Below are positions 7,704-13,708 of a DNA stretch of 14,190 bases, in pieces (position 1 is the stretch's first letter; the number at the start of each line of letters is the position of its first letter). The notes beneath the pieces were generated by a model. It saw nothing but the letters and a program-made list of their open reading frames with translations. It searched no databases and had not been told where the DNA came from. The stretch is taken from assembly GCA_002327305.1 (NCBI GenBank), contig DCUZ01000062.1:1-14190 (forward strand). Direction: 5' to 3'. This DNA comes from Holophagales bacterium UBA2201. Its GTDB lineage: Bacteria; Acidobacteriota; Thermoanaerobaculia; UBA2201. Made by a program: the position numbers and the translations under genes.

Positions 7704-10135
7704 ATCAGCTCCTTCGCGAGGCGGACGCCGTCGAGGGGGTCCTTGGCGTAGCGGACGGGCCCGGGGGCGTAGGCGGGGGCGAGGAGCCGCTCCGTCAGCG
7801 CGGGCGACAGCGCCGCGCCCCCCACCAGGACGGGGAGGTCCAGGCCGTGCTCCCGCAGCAGGGTCAGCGTGTCGCGCATCGCGTCCACCGAGGCCAGCAG
7901 GAGCCCGGAAAGCCCCACGCACGCCGGGCGCTGACGCTCCACCGCCGCCACCACGGCCTCGGGGGGGACGCGGACGCCCAGGTCCGCCACCTCGAACCCG
8001 TAGGCGCGGAAGATCATCCCCGCGAGGTTCTTGCCGATGTCGTGAACATCGCCCCGCACCGTGGCCAGGAGGAGTTTGGGCCGCCGCGCCGCCGCCTCCC
8101 GGGGGAGGCGCGGCTCCAGATGGCGCATCGCCCGGGCGAACACCTCCGCCGCGCGCAGGACCTCGGTGATGATCATCCGTCCGTCGCCGAACCGCCGTCC
8201 CACCTCCTCCATCCCCTCCATCAGGGGCCCCGCGATGACCTCCAACGCGGGCCGCGTCTCCAGGAGGCGGTCCAGGTCGGCCTCGATCCCCGAGCCCAGC
8301 CCCAGCGCCAGCCGCTCGGCCAGCGTCGGCTCGGGCGGGGGGGCGGGGGGGGCGTCGCCCTCGTAGATGGCGCGGAGGCGGCCCAGCAGGGCCGGGTCGC
8401 CCGACAGGAGGAAGGCCTCGATCTCCCGCTTCCGCGCCGGCGGGACGGCGGCGGCCTCGGCCAGGTCGTCGGGGTCGAGGATGGCCGCGGACAGCCCCCG
8501 GTCGAGGGCCATCTGGAGGAAGACGCGGTTGACGGGGCGGCGCAGGACCTTCGGGAGGCCGTGGGAGACGTTGGAGATCCCCAGGAGCGAGCGCGCCCCC
8601 CGGAAATTGGCGATGAAGTCGAGGGTGGCCCCCACCTCGCCGGCCGCGGTGGCCGCCGGGAAGGTGAGGGGGTCCAGCAGGACGCCGTCCGTCCCCACGC
8701 CCCGCTCGTCCAGAAACTCCAGGAAGCGGGAAGCCACGGCCCACTTCCGCTCCGCGGAGCGCGCCATCCCCTCCTCGTCGATCAGCGAGGCCACCACCGC
8801 CGCGCCGTGCCGCTCCGCCAGGCGGGCCACGGCCTCGGCGCGGAGGGGGTCCTCCAGCGTGATCGAATTGATGAGCGGCCGCCCGGGAAGCCCCTCCAGC
8901 GCCGCCTCCACCGCCGCCGGGTCGGAGGCGTCGATGACGAAGGGGAGGCGCGTGGCGCGGGCGAGGGCGGGGAGGAAGGCCCTCCACACCTCCTCCTCGC
9001 CGCGGCCCGGGACGCTGAGGCGAAGGTCGAGGGCGTGGGCCCCGCGCAGGCCCTGCAGGCGGAGGACCTCCGCGGCCCGGGACGCGTCTCCGGTCTCCAC
9101 CGCCTGCAAAAACCGCTTCGACCCCAGCGTGTTGGCCCGCTCGCCGATGAGGAACGGGGCGGGCTTCTGGTCCAGCGCCTGGGACTCCAGGCCGCAAAGC
9201 GCCGGGCCCTCGGGAGGAGGGACTGTGCGCGGGGCGATCCCGTCGAGGGCCTTGCGCAGGGCCGCGATGGTTGCCGGCGTCGTCCCGCAGCAGCCCCCGG
9301 CCAGGTTGAGGAGGCCGTCGAGGGCGTGGCGCCGCAGGATGGCGGCGAACGCCTCCGGCCCCACGCCGTAGCGCCCCATCGCGTCGGGGAGCCCCGCGTT
9401 GGGCATTAGCAGGACGGGGAGGGGGGCGCGGCGGGCCAGTTCCAGGAGCGGGGCGTGCAGGGCCGAGGGGCCGAGGGAGCAGTTGAGCCCCAAAAAGAGG
9501 GGGTCGAACGGGAGGCAGAGGGCGACGAAGGCGGGGATGGTGAGGCCGGTGCCGGTGACGCCGGTGGGCTCCACCGTCAGCGCAACCCCCAGGGGCACCG
9601 ACGCCCGCCGCTCCTCCTCCAGCTCCCGCGCCGCCACGAGGGCCGCCTTCAGCGTCAGGGGGTCCTGCGCCGTCTCGATCAGGAGAAAGTCCGCCCCCTC
9701 CTCCATCAGCGCCCGCGCCTGCAGTTTGAACCCCTCCTTGAGGGAGGCGAACGGCGCGCGCGAGGGGTCGAGCAGGAGCGACACCGCCGTGGGGCCGAGG
9801 GCGCCGGCCACGCGGGCGCCGGGGAAACCGGCGGCGGCCTTCCGCGCCAGGGCCGCCCCGCGCCGATTGATCTCCTCCGCCTTTTTCTCCCATCCCCACT
9901 CGGCCAGCGTCACGGGGTGGCCGGAGAAGGTGTTGGTCTCGATGATGTCGGCCCCGGCGGCCAGGTATTCATGGTGCATCCGCAGGACGGGCTCCTCCCC
10001 GTGGAGGTTGAGGGCCTCCAGGAGGTTGTGGCGCCCCTCGCCTCCGAACGCCGACGGGGGGAGGTCCAGTCCGCGCAGGAAGGTCCCCGTCGCGCCGTCG
10101 AGGAGGAGGATGCGGTCGCGTGGCAGTCCGTTCAT
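7700..10135 (-). CDS. metH: Cobalamin-dependent methionine synthase core, lacking the activation domain
   Basis: 811 residues; transfers the methyl group of 5-methyl-THF to homocysteine through cobalamin in the cytoplasm. Residues ~1-300 are the homocysteine barrel: DGATGTFLRG, ETNTFSG, G-L-N-C (Cys219) and GGCCGTTP (Cys282, Cys283), giving three zinc ligands. Residues ~328-580 are the folate barrel, with LIGERANTLGS, PFVIDASDP, L-I-N-S and GISNVSHGLP. A Pro-rich linker follows, then the four-helix cap at ~610-680 (MEEVGRRFGDGRMIITEVL), and then the cobalamin domain with GDVHDIGKN (Asp696, His698 axial ligand), GLSGLLLASVD and LVGGAALS. Canonical MetH is ~1,200 residues; the missing C-terminal activation domain is the next gene. 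The ATG at 10135 is chosen because a TATAAT box lies 10 nt upstream. An ATG at 10147 would give 815 residues but overlaps that box. No ribosome site precedes either. Oddity: residues 371-373 read D-L-R where the folate barrel usually has D-V-N. Confidence 0.95.
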   Translation of the reverse strand: MNGLPRDRILLLDGATGTFLRGLDLPPSAFGGEGRHNLLEALNLHGEEPVLRMHHEYLAAGADIIETNTFSGHPVTLAEWGWEKKAEEINRRGAALARKAAAGFPGARVAGALGPTAVSLLLDPSRAPFASLKEGFKLQARALMEEGADFLLIETAQDPLTLKAALVAARELEEERRASVPLGVALTVEPTGVTGTGLTIPAFVALCLPFDPLFLGLNCSLGPSALHAPLLELARRAPLPVLLMPNAGLPDAMGRYGVGPEAFAAILRRHALDGLLNLAGGCCGTTPATIAALRKALDGIAPRTVPPPEGPALCGLESQALDQKPAPFLIGERANTLGSKRFLQAVETGDASRAAEVLRLQGLRGAHALDLRLSVPGRGEEEVWRAFLPALARATRLPFVIDASDPAAVEAALEGLPGRPLINSITLEDPLRAEAVARLAERHGAAVVASLIDEEGMARSAERKWAVASRFLEFLDERGVGTDGVLLDPLTFPAATAAGEVGATLDFIANFRGARSLLGISNVSHGLPKVLRRPVNRVFLQMALDRGLSAAILDPDDLAEAAAVPPARKREIEAFLLSGDPALLGRLRAIYEGDAPPAPPPEPTLAERLALGLGSGIEADLDRLLETRPALEVIAGPLMEGMEEVGRRFGDGRMIITEVLRAAEVFARAMRHLEPRLPREAAARRPKLLLATVRGDVHDIGKNLAGMIFRAYGFEVADLGVRVPPEAVVAAVERQRPACVGLSGLLLASVDAMRDTLTLLREHGLDLPVLVGGAALSPALTERLLAPAYAPGPVRYAKDPLDGVRLAKELI
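7709..7714 (-). promoter_or_regulatory. Internal Shine-Dalgarno site for the TTG-started activation protein
   Basis: On the minus strand AAGGAG (within metH codons for K-E near the C-terminus) is followed by CTGAT and then TTG. The good match, the 5 nt spacing and the stop-start overlap decide the rare TTG start. Confidence 0.7.
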
Positions 10136-10145
10136 GACGCCGTAC

Positions 10146-10151
10146 ATTATA
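10146..10151 (-). promoter_or_regulatory. -10 box (TATAAT) of the met operon, nearly leaderless
   Basis: On the minus strand TATATAATG ends 10 nt before the ATG at 10135. Transcription starting about 7 nt downstream would leave only a few nucleotides of leader, and there is no Shine-Dalgarno site. The -35 position (ATATCA, 17 nt spacer) matches TTGACA only weakly. There is no room for a cobalamin or SAM riboswitch between this box and the gene. Confidence 0.5.
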
Positions 10152-10221
10152 TAGGATTGTGAGCCGGATGATATTTCCGCCGCCGTGCGCCGCCCGATGC
10201 GCACGGGACTGAAAAACGGAC

Positions 10222-10232
10222 TATAATATAAT
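10222..10232 (+). promoter_or_regulatory. Overlapping double -10 box (TATAATATAAT) for the DUF3597 gene
   Basis: Two overlapping perfect TATAAT hexamers (10222-10227 and 10227-10232) lie 47-57 nt upstream of the DUF3597 start and diverge from the met operon -10 box about 70 bp away. No strong -35 element is seen. A leader of about 40 nt containing the ribosome site follows. Confidence 0.5.
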
Positions 10233-10279
10233 CCATCAACGGTCACGCTCCGCCTTAACCAACCACAAGGAGGTCCGTC

Positions 10280-10687
10280 ATGGGTTTGTTCGGAACGATT
10301 CTTGAAAAGTTGGGAATGAAGAAGCAGGAACCGCAGGAGCCGATCCTGGCTCCGGTCCCGCATGTCGCCAAGCCCGCCCCCCAAGCGGAAGCGGCCCCGG
10401 TCCCGCCGCCTCCGGCGGCCATCCCCGTCGTGGATGTCATGGCGAAGCTCGAGGCCCTCGCCGCCGCCAATCCCCAGAAACTCAACTGGAAGACCTCCAT
10501 CGTGGACCTGCTGAAACTCCTGGGCATCGACAGCAGTTTCTCCGCGCGCAAGGAGCTCGCGGTGGAGCTCAACTGCCCCGCCGAGAAGATGGCCGATTCC
10601 GCGCAGATGAACATGTGGCTCCACAAGACGGTCCTGCAGAAGATCGCCGAGAACGGCGGCAACATCCCCAAGGACCTCCTGGATTAG
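10280..10687 (+). CDS. DUF3597 family protein
   Basis: 135 residues. The N-terminus MGLFGTILEKLGMKK is followed by a Pro/Ala-rich, low-complexity linker (about 15-48). The family domain then runs to the C-terminus (about 49-135) with VDVMAKLEALAAANPQKLNW, 'SIVDLLKLLGIDSSFSARKE', a Cys in 'ELNCPAEKM', and 'MNMWLHKTVLQKIAENGG'. This is the pattern and length of the DUF3597 family, small soluble all-helical proteins of unknown function. A perfect AAGGAGGT at 10267-10274 with a 5 nt spacer sets the ATG. It is divergent from the met operon and apparently monocistronic; the next gene starts 98 bp later with its own -10 box. No signal peptide or membrane segment is seen. Confidence 0.9.
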   Translation: MGLFGTILEKLGMKKQEPQEPILAPVPHVAKPAPQAEAAPVPPPPAAIPVVDVMAKLEALAAANPQKLNWKTSIVDLLKLLGIDSSFSARKELAVELNCPAEKMADSAQMNMWLHKTVLQKIAENGGNIPKDLLD

Positions 10688-10772
10688 CCGGCGCGCCGCT
10701 CCGGCATGTCCCGTCCCCGCGGACCTTCTCCCCCATCGGCCATCCGCGCCGTGCCGGTCTCAGGAAATATGG

Positions 10773-10778
10773 CATAAT
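10773..10778 (+). promoter_or_regulatory. -10 box (CATAAT) 6 nt before a start codon, implying a leaderless mRNA
   Basis: GGCATAAT is followed by CCGGGC and then ATG (10785). A start site 6-7 nt after the box would fall on the A of the ATG. No Shine-Dalgarno sequence is present. The -35 region is not consensus. Confidence 0.4.
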
Positions 10779-10784
10779 CCGGGC

Positions 10785-11312
10785 ATGACCGACCAGGGTA
10801 AGAATGTTTTGGAAGTCCTTGTGCGACGCTTGGCGGAGAATGCCATTGTTGCGATCAAAAAGGAACCGGACTTGACCCAGGAACGGGCGCTGGTGCTCAT
10901 TCGCTTCATTTGGGAACAGGTGGAAGCGCATCTCCCCGGAGGGACGAAGGAATGCGAGGTCGCCTACGCGCCGCGGCTCAACCAGGCCTTCCGGGAGCGC
11001 TTCGGCGGGGAACCGTTCGACGGCTTGCGGCCCCCGGCCCAGGTGATACCCCTGGAGCGTCTCAGGAAACTCAGGGAAATACGTGCCACGGGGGGAGCGC
11101 TCATCCTGTTAAAGTTGAGCACCCATATCCAAATTGGAATGATGAGCCAGAATCCCGAGATGACCAAAGAGGAGGCGGAGGAAATACTGGCCAGCGCGAG
11201 GATCCACTGGATGAAGGAAGCACCGGAGCACATGGATGTTTTCGACCAGGAGATCGCCCCACGGTTCGAACAGGTAATCCTGGACCGGTTCGGGCCCGAC
11301 AAAGTGGATTAA
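10785..11312 (+). CDS. Hypothetical protein, function not recognised
   Basis: 175 residues, ending with TAA at 11310-11312. It is soluble, charged and probably mostly helical: an N-terminal amphipathic helix (VLEVLVRRLAENAIVAIKKE), a middle RFIWEQVEAHLPGG, then IPLERLRKLREIRATGG, a KLSTHIQIGMMSQ strand/helix and an acidic EMTKEEAEEILASARIHWM segment. It has no signal peptide, membrane segment, cysteine cluster or known catalytic motif. The start has no ribosome site but sits 6 nt after a CATAAT box. A shadow frame (10910-11341) overlaps it and is less plausible. It lies between the DUF3597 gene and a type I restriction locus on the same strand, with 347 bp before hsdM, so no operon link is implied. 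Coding looks real from third-position GC bias and continuous hydrophobic patterning. Confidence 0.7.
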   Translation: MTDQGKNVLEVLVRRLAENAIVAIKKEPDLTQERALVLIRFIWEQVEAHLPGGTKECEVAYAPRLNQAFRERFGGEPFDGLRPPAQVIPLERLRKLREIRATGGALILLKLSTHIQIGMMSQNPEMTKEEAEEILASARIHWMKEAPEHMDVFDQEIAPRFEQVILDRFGPDKVD

Positions 11313-11474
11313 GTTGTTGGGACTGCGCCCCCTCCCGGTGATCCTCCCGAAAAAAACCGGGGTTTCTTGGCTTTACGCACTTTTCTGCTGATATCCACAA
11401 GCCATTTCTTTTGCCCTGCAGGAACGCCGGGCCAAGTCCGCGCCCCGCAAGGATTTTGGACTGCCTCCAAATTC

Positions 11475-11493
11475 ACGGACAAATAATGTCCGT
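11475..11493. repeat. Inverted repeat ACGGAC-N7-GTCCGT
   Basis: Perfect 6-bp arms around the AT-rich loop AAATAAT, followed by TTCTTGG. This could be a weak terminator of the upstream gene or an operator site ahead of the hsd promoter; the short T-poor tail argues against a strong terminator. Confidence 0.4.
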
Positions 11494-11501
11494 TTCTTGG
11501 T

Positions 11502-11518
11502 CCCATACTCCATATGGG
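11502..11518. repeat. Inverted repeat CCCATA-N5-TATGGG
   Basis: Perfect 6-bp arms around CTCCA, ending 3 nt before the TTGACC hexamer of the putative hsd promoter. The position would suit a regulator-binding site that covers the -35 region. No U-tract follows. Confidence 0.4.
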
Positions 11519-11521
11519 CCC

Positions 11522-11551
11522 TTGACCCTGCCCCGTTCGAGGGAGTATCAT
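11522..11551 (+). promoter_or_regulatory. Sigma70-like promoter for the hsd genes
   Basis: TTGACC (11522-11527), an 18 nt spacer and TATCAT (11546-11551); each hexamer matches the consensus at five of six positions. The predicted start near 11558 would give a leader of about 100 nt before hsdM. It is the best complete -35/-10 pair I find in the window. Confidence 0.5.
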
Positions 11552-11630
11552 GGCATCGGTGTGTTCGATCCTAAATCGCTGGAAGGAGGGGGCATGGGTG
11601 GCTGAGGTGGCGGAACAAACGCTTTTGAGG

Positions 11631-11643
11631 TCTCGAATCGAGA
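11631..11643. promoter_or_regulatory. Short palindrome TCTCGA-A-TCGAGA before hsdM, possible operator
   Basis: Perfect 6-bp arms about one central base, 16 nt upstream of the hsdM ATG and overlapping the expected 5' leader. Restriction-modification operons are often controlled by small regulators at such palindromes, but no regulator gene is visible here. Confidence 0.35.
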
Positions 11644-11659
11644 ATGTCAGGGAGGGGGC

Positions 11660-12295
11660 ATGGAAGAGCGGCACCTGAGTTGGATCACCGGGTTCATCTG
11701 GGGCATCGCGGACGACGTCCTGCGCGACCTCTATGTCCGGGGAAAATACCGCGACGTCATCCTCCCCATGACCGTCCTGCGCCGGCTCGACGCCCTGCTC
11801 GAGCCCACCAAGCAGGCCGTGCTGGACATGAAGGCCAAGATGGACAAGTCCCGCATCGTCCACCAGGACCTCCCCCTGCGCCAGGCCGCCGGGCACGCCT
11901 TCTACAACACCAGCAAATTCACCCTGCGCGACCTCAAGGCCCGCGCCAGCCAACAGCAGTTGAAGGCCGACTTCGAGGCCTACCTCGACGGCTTCTCCCC
12001 CAATGTCCAGGACATCCTGGAGAACTTCGAGTTCCGCAACCAGATCCCCCGCCTCTCCAAGGCCGACGCCCTGGGCACCCTCATCGAGAAGATGCTCTCG
12101 CCGGACATCAACCTCAGCCCCAACCCGGTCCTCAACGCCGACGGCTCCGTCAGGCACCCGGGGCTGGACAACCACGCCATGGGCACCATCTTCGAGGAGT
12201 TGATCGCGGCGCTTCAACGAGGAGAACAACGAGGAGGCCGGCGAGCACTGGACCCCGCGCGATGCCGTGAGGCTGATGGCCCGCCTGATCTTTGA
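11660..12295 (+). pseudogene. hsdM: Type I restriction-modification methyltransferase HsdM, N-terminal fragment before a frameshift
   Basis: This is the N-terminal part of the modification subunit of a type I system, which with HsdS methylates adenine at the recognition site. Residues ~1-170 match the HsdM N-terminal helical domain (DVLRDLYVRGKYRDVILPM, TVLRRLDALLE, AFYNTSKFTL, 'NVQDILENFEF', SPDINLSPNPV). The sequence is family-like up to D-N-H-A-M-G-T-I-F-E-E-L-I (to about 12205). It then changes to an unrelated basic tail (A-L-Q-R-G-E-Q-R-G-G-R-R) and stops at 12295. The next frame resumes with R-R-F-N-E-E-N-N-E-E-A-G-E-H-W-T-P-R, the expected HsdM continuation. Removing one base near 12206 restores a single 683-residue protein. 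The start ATG at 11660 has a G-rich ribosome site (GGGAGGGGG). A translated truncated product would lack the catalytic domain. Confidence 0.88.
12206..12206 (+). other. Likely single-base insertion that breaks hsdM
   Basis: The read is TTGATCGCGGCGCTTCAAC. Without the G at 12206 it reads L-I-R-R-F-N and joins the two hsdM frames exactly; with it, the frame shifts by +1. The local GCGGCGC repeat makes either a replication slip or a sequencing/assembly indel plausible. The sequence alone cannot tell them apart. Confidence 0.8.
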
Positions 12296-13238
12296 GCCGG
12301 TTGCCGACCAGATTAAATCCGGCACCTACCTGCTCTACGACGGCGCCTGCGGTACCGGCGGGATGCTCACGGTGGCTGAGGAAACTCTGCTGCAGCTGGC
12401 GAAGGAACACGGCAAAGAGGTTTCGGTGCATCTTTTCGGCCAGGAGATCAACGCCGAGACCTACGCCATCTGCAAGGCCGACCTGTTGCTGAAGGGCGAG
12501 GGCGACGCGGCCGACAACATCATCGGCGGCCCTGAGCACTCCACCCTCGCCGCCGACGCCTTCCCCTCCAAGGAATTCGACTTCATGCTCAGCAACCCCC
12601 CCTACGGCAAGAGCTGGAAGAGCGACCAGGAGCGCATGGGCGGCAAGGGGGGCATCAAGGACCCGCGCTTCATCATCGAGCACGCCGGCGACCCGGAGTA
12701 CTCCCTCATCACGCGCTCCAGCGACGGGCAGATGCTCTTCCTGGCCAACCTCCTCAGCAAGATGAAGCGGGACAGCAAGCTGGGAAGCCGCATCGCCGAG
12801 GTCCACAACGGCTCGTCCCTCTTCACCGGCGACGCCGGGCAGGGGGAGAGCAACATCCGCCGGTGGATCATCGAGAACGACTGGCTGGAGGCCATCGTCG
12901 CCCTGCCGCTGAACATGTTCTACAACACCGGCATCGCCACTTACATCTGGGTCCTCTCCAACCGCAAGCCCGCGCACCGCAAAGGCCGGGTGCAGTTGAT
13001 CGACGCCACCCAGTGGTTCAAGCCCCTGCGCAAGAACCTGGGCAAGAAGAACTGCGAACTGTCGGAAGAGAACATCCAGCAGATCTGCGATACCTTCCTC
13101 GCCTTTAAGGAGACCGAGCAATCCAAGATCTTCCCCAACCAGGCCTTCGGCTACTGGAAGGTGACGGTCGAACGCCCCTTGCGCCTGAAAGGCGCTGACC
13201 CCAACCGCGCCTACACGCCCAAAGAAATTAAGGCCCTC

Positions 13239-13262
13239 GTAGGGGCGCACGGCCGTGCGCCC
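13239..13262 (+). repeat. REP-like palindromic element, copy 1, inside hsdM
   Basis: GTAG followed by a perfect 20-nt palindrome, GGGCGCACGGCCGTGCGCCC (13243-13262). In the hsdM frame it is read as V-G-A-H-G-R-A-P. A diverged second copy begins 72 nt downstream at the same frame phase. Confidence 0.75.
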
Positions 13263-13310
13263 GAAAACCGCGACGATTCCGCCCCGCCCGTCATCCGGAA
13301 GGTCCATCCC

Positions 13311-13334
13311 GTAGGGGCACGGCATGCCGCGCCC
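13311..13334 (+). repeat. REP-like palindromic element, copy 2, inside hsdM
   Basis: GTAG followed by GGGCACGGCATGCCGCGCCC, a 20-nt palindrome with one mismatched pair. It is the same length, has the same GTAGGGGC head and GCCC tail, and reads V-G-A-R-H-A-A-P. The 48-nt spacer between copies codes for E-N-R-D-D-S-A-P-P-V-I-R-K-V-H-P. Confidence 0.7.
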
Positions 13335-13708
13335 ATTAAGCCCGATCCCCTGAAGGGGCTATTCGCAGCCACCGTCGGCGGCAAGCCCGCCGTGGTCGAA
13401 TACGAGCCCGACCCCGACCTGCGCGACACCGAGCAGGTCCCGCTCCTGGAGGAGGGCGGCATCGACGCCTTCCTCCGGCGCGAGGTCCTGCCCTACGCCC
13501 CCGACGCCTGGTACGATCCCGATAGCGTCAAGACCGGCTACGAGGTCAGCTTCACCCGCTACTTCTACAAGCCCCAGCCCCTACGCCCCCTGGAGGAGAT
13601 CCGTGCCGACATTTTGGCGCTGGAGAAGGAGACGGAGGGACTGCTGGAGGAGATCATTGGTTCAGGCTCTGCAGGTGCGAGAGCCAAGACCGGGAAGCAG
13701 GAGAAGAA

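Larger units (their letters stand above)
11313..11659 (+). other. Non-coding 347-bp stretch upstream of hsdM
   Basis: No convincing gene is present; the 64-residue frame at 11411-11605 has no ribosome site. It contains an A7 run after the upstream gene (11350-11356) without a strong hairpin, two inverted repeats (11475-11493 and 11502-11518), a sigma70-like promoter (11522-11551), a three-codon mini-ORF (11594-11605), and a short palindrome just before hsdM (11631-11643). Confidence 0.6.

Noticed and set aside
8333..8352. G-run GGGCGGGGGGGCGGGGGGGG as a regulatory quadruplex
   Set aside because: It lies on the non-coding strand of a Pro-rich metH linker, which explains the runs. A quadruplex is possible but there is no independent sign of function.
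7847..9409. 520-codon plus-strand frame opposite metH
   Set aside because: Low-complexity shadow composition, no ribosome site, antisense to a complete metH.
7703..9899. Upstream extension of the activation-protein frame through metH
   Set aside because: The part upstream of 7703 is Gly/Arg/Pro-rich shadow sequence. Real similarity begins only after the TTG, which has its own ribosome site.
10136..10279. Cobalamin or SAM riboswitch before metH
   Set aside because: The apparent promoter sits directly at the start codon, leaving no leader, and I see no B12-box-like sequence.
10136..10624. N-terminal extension of metH to 10624
   Set aside because: It would run antisense through the DUF3597 gene and both promoters; MetH family similarity begins with R-I-L-L-L-D-G-A-T-G-T just after 10135.
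10687..10760. GC palindrome (GGCGCGCC region) after the DUF3597 gene as a terminator
   Set aside because: There is no T-tract after it and the stem is short. It may affect transcription but cannot be called a rho-independent terminator.
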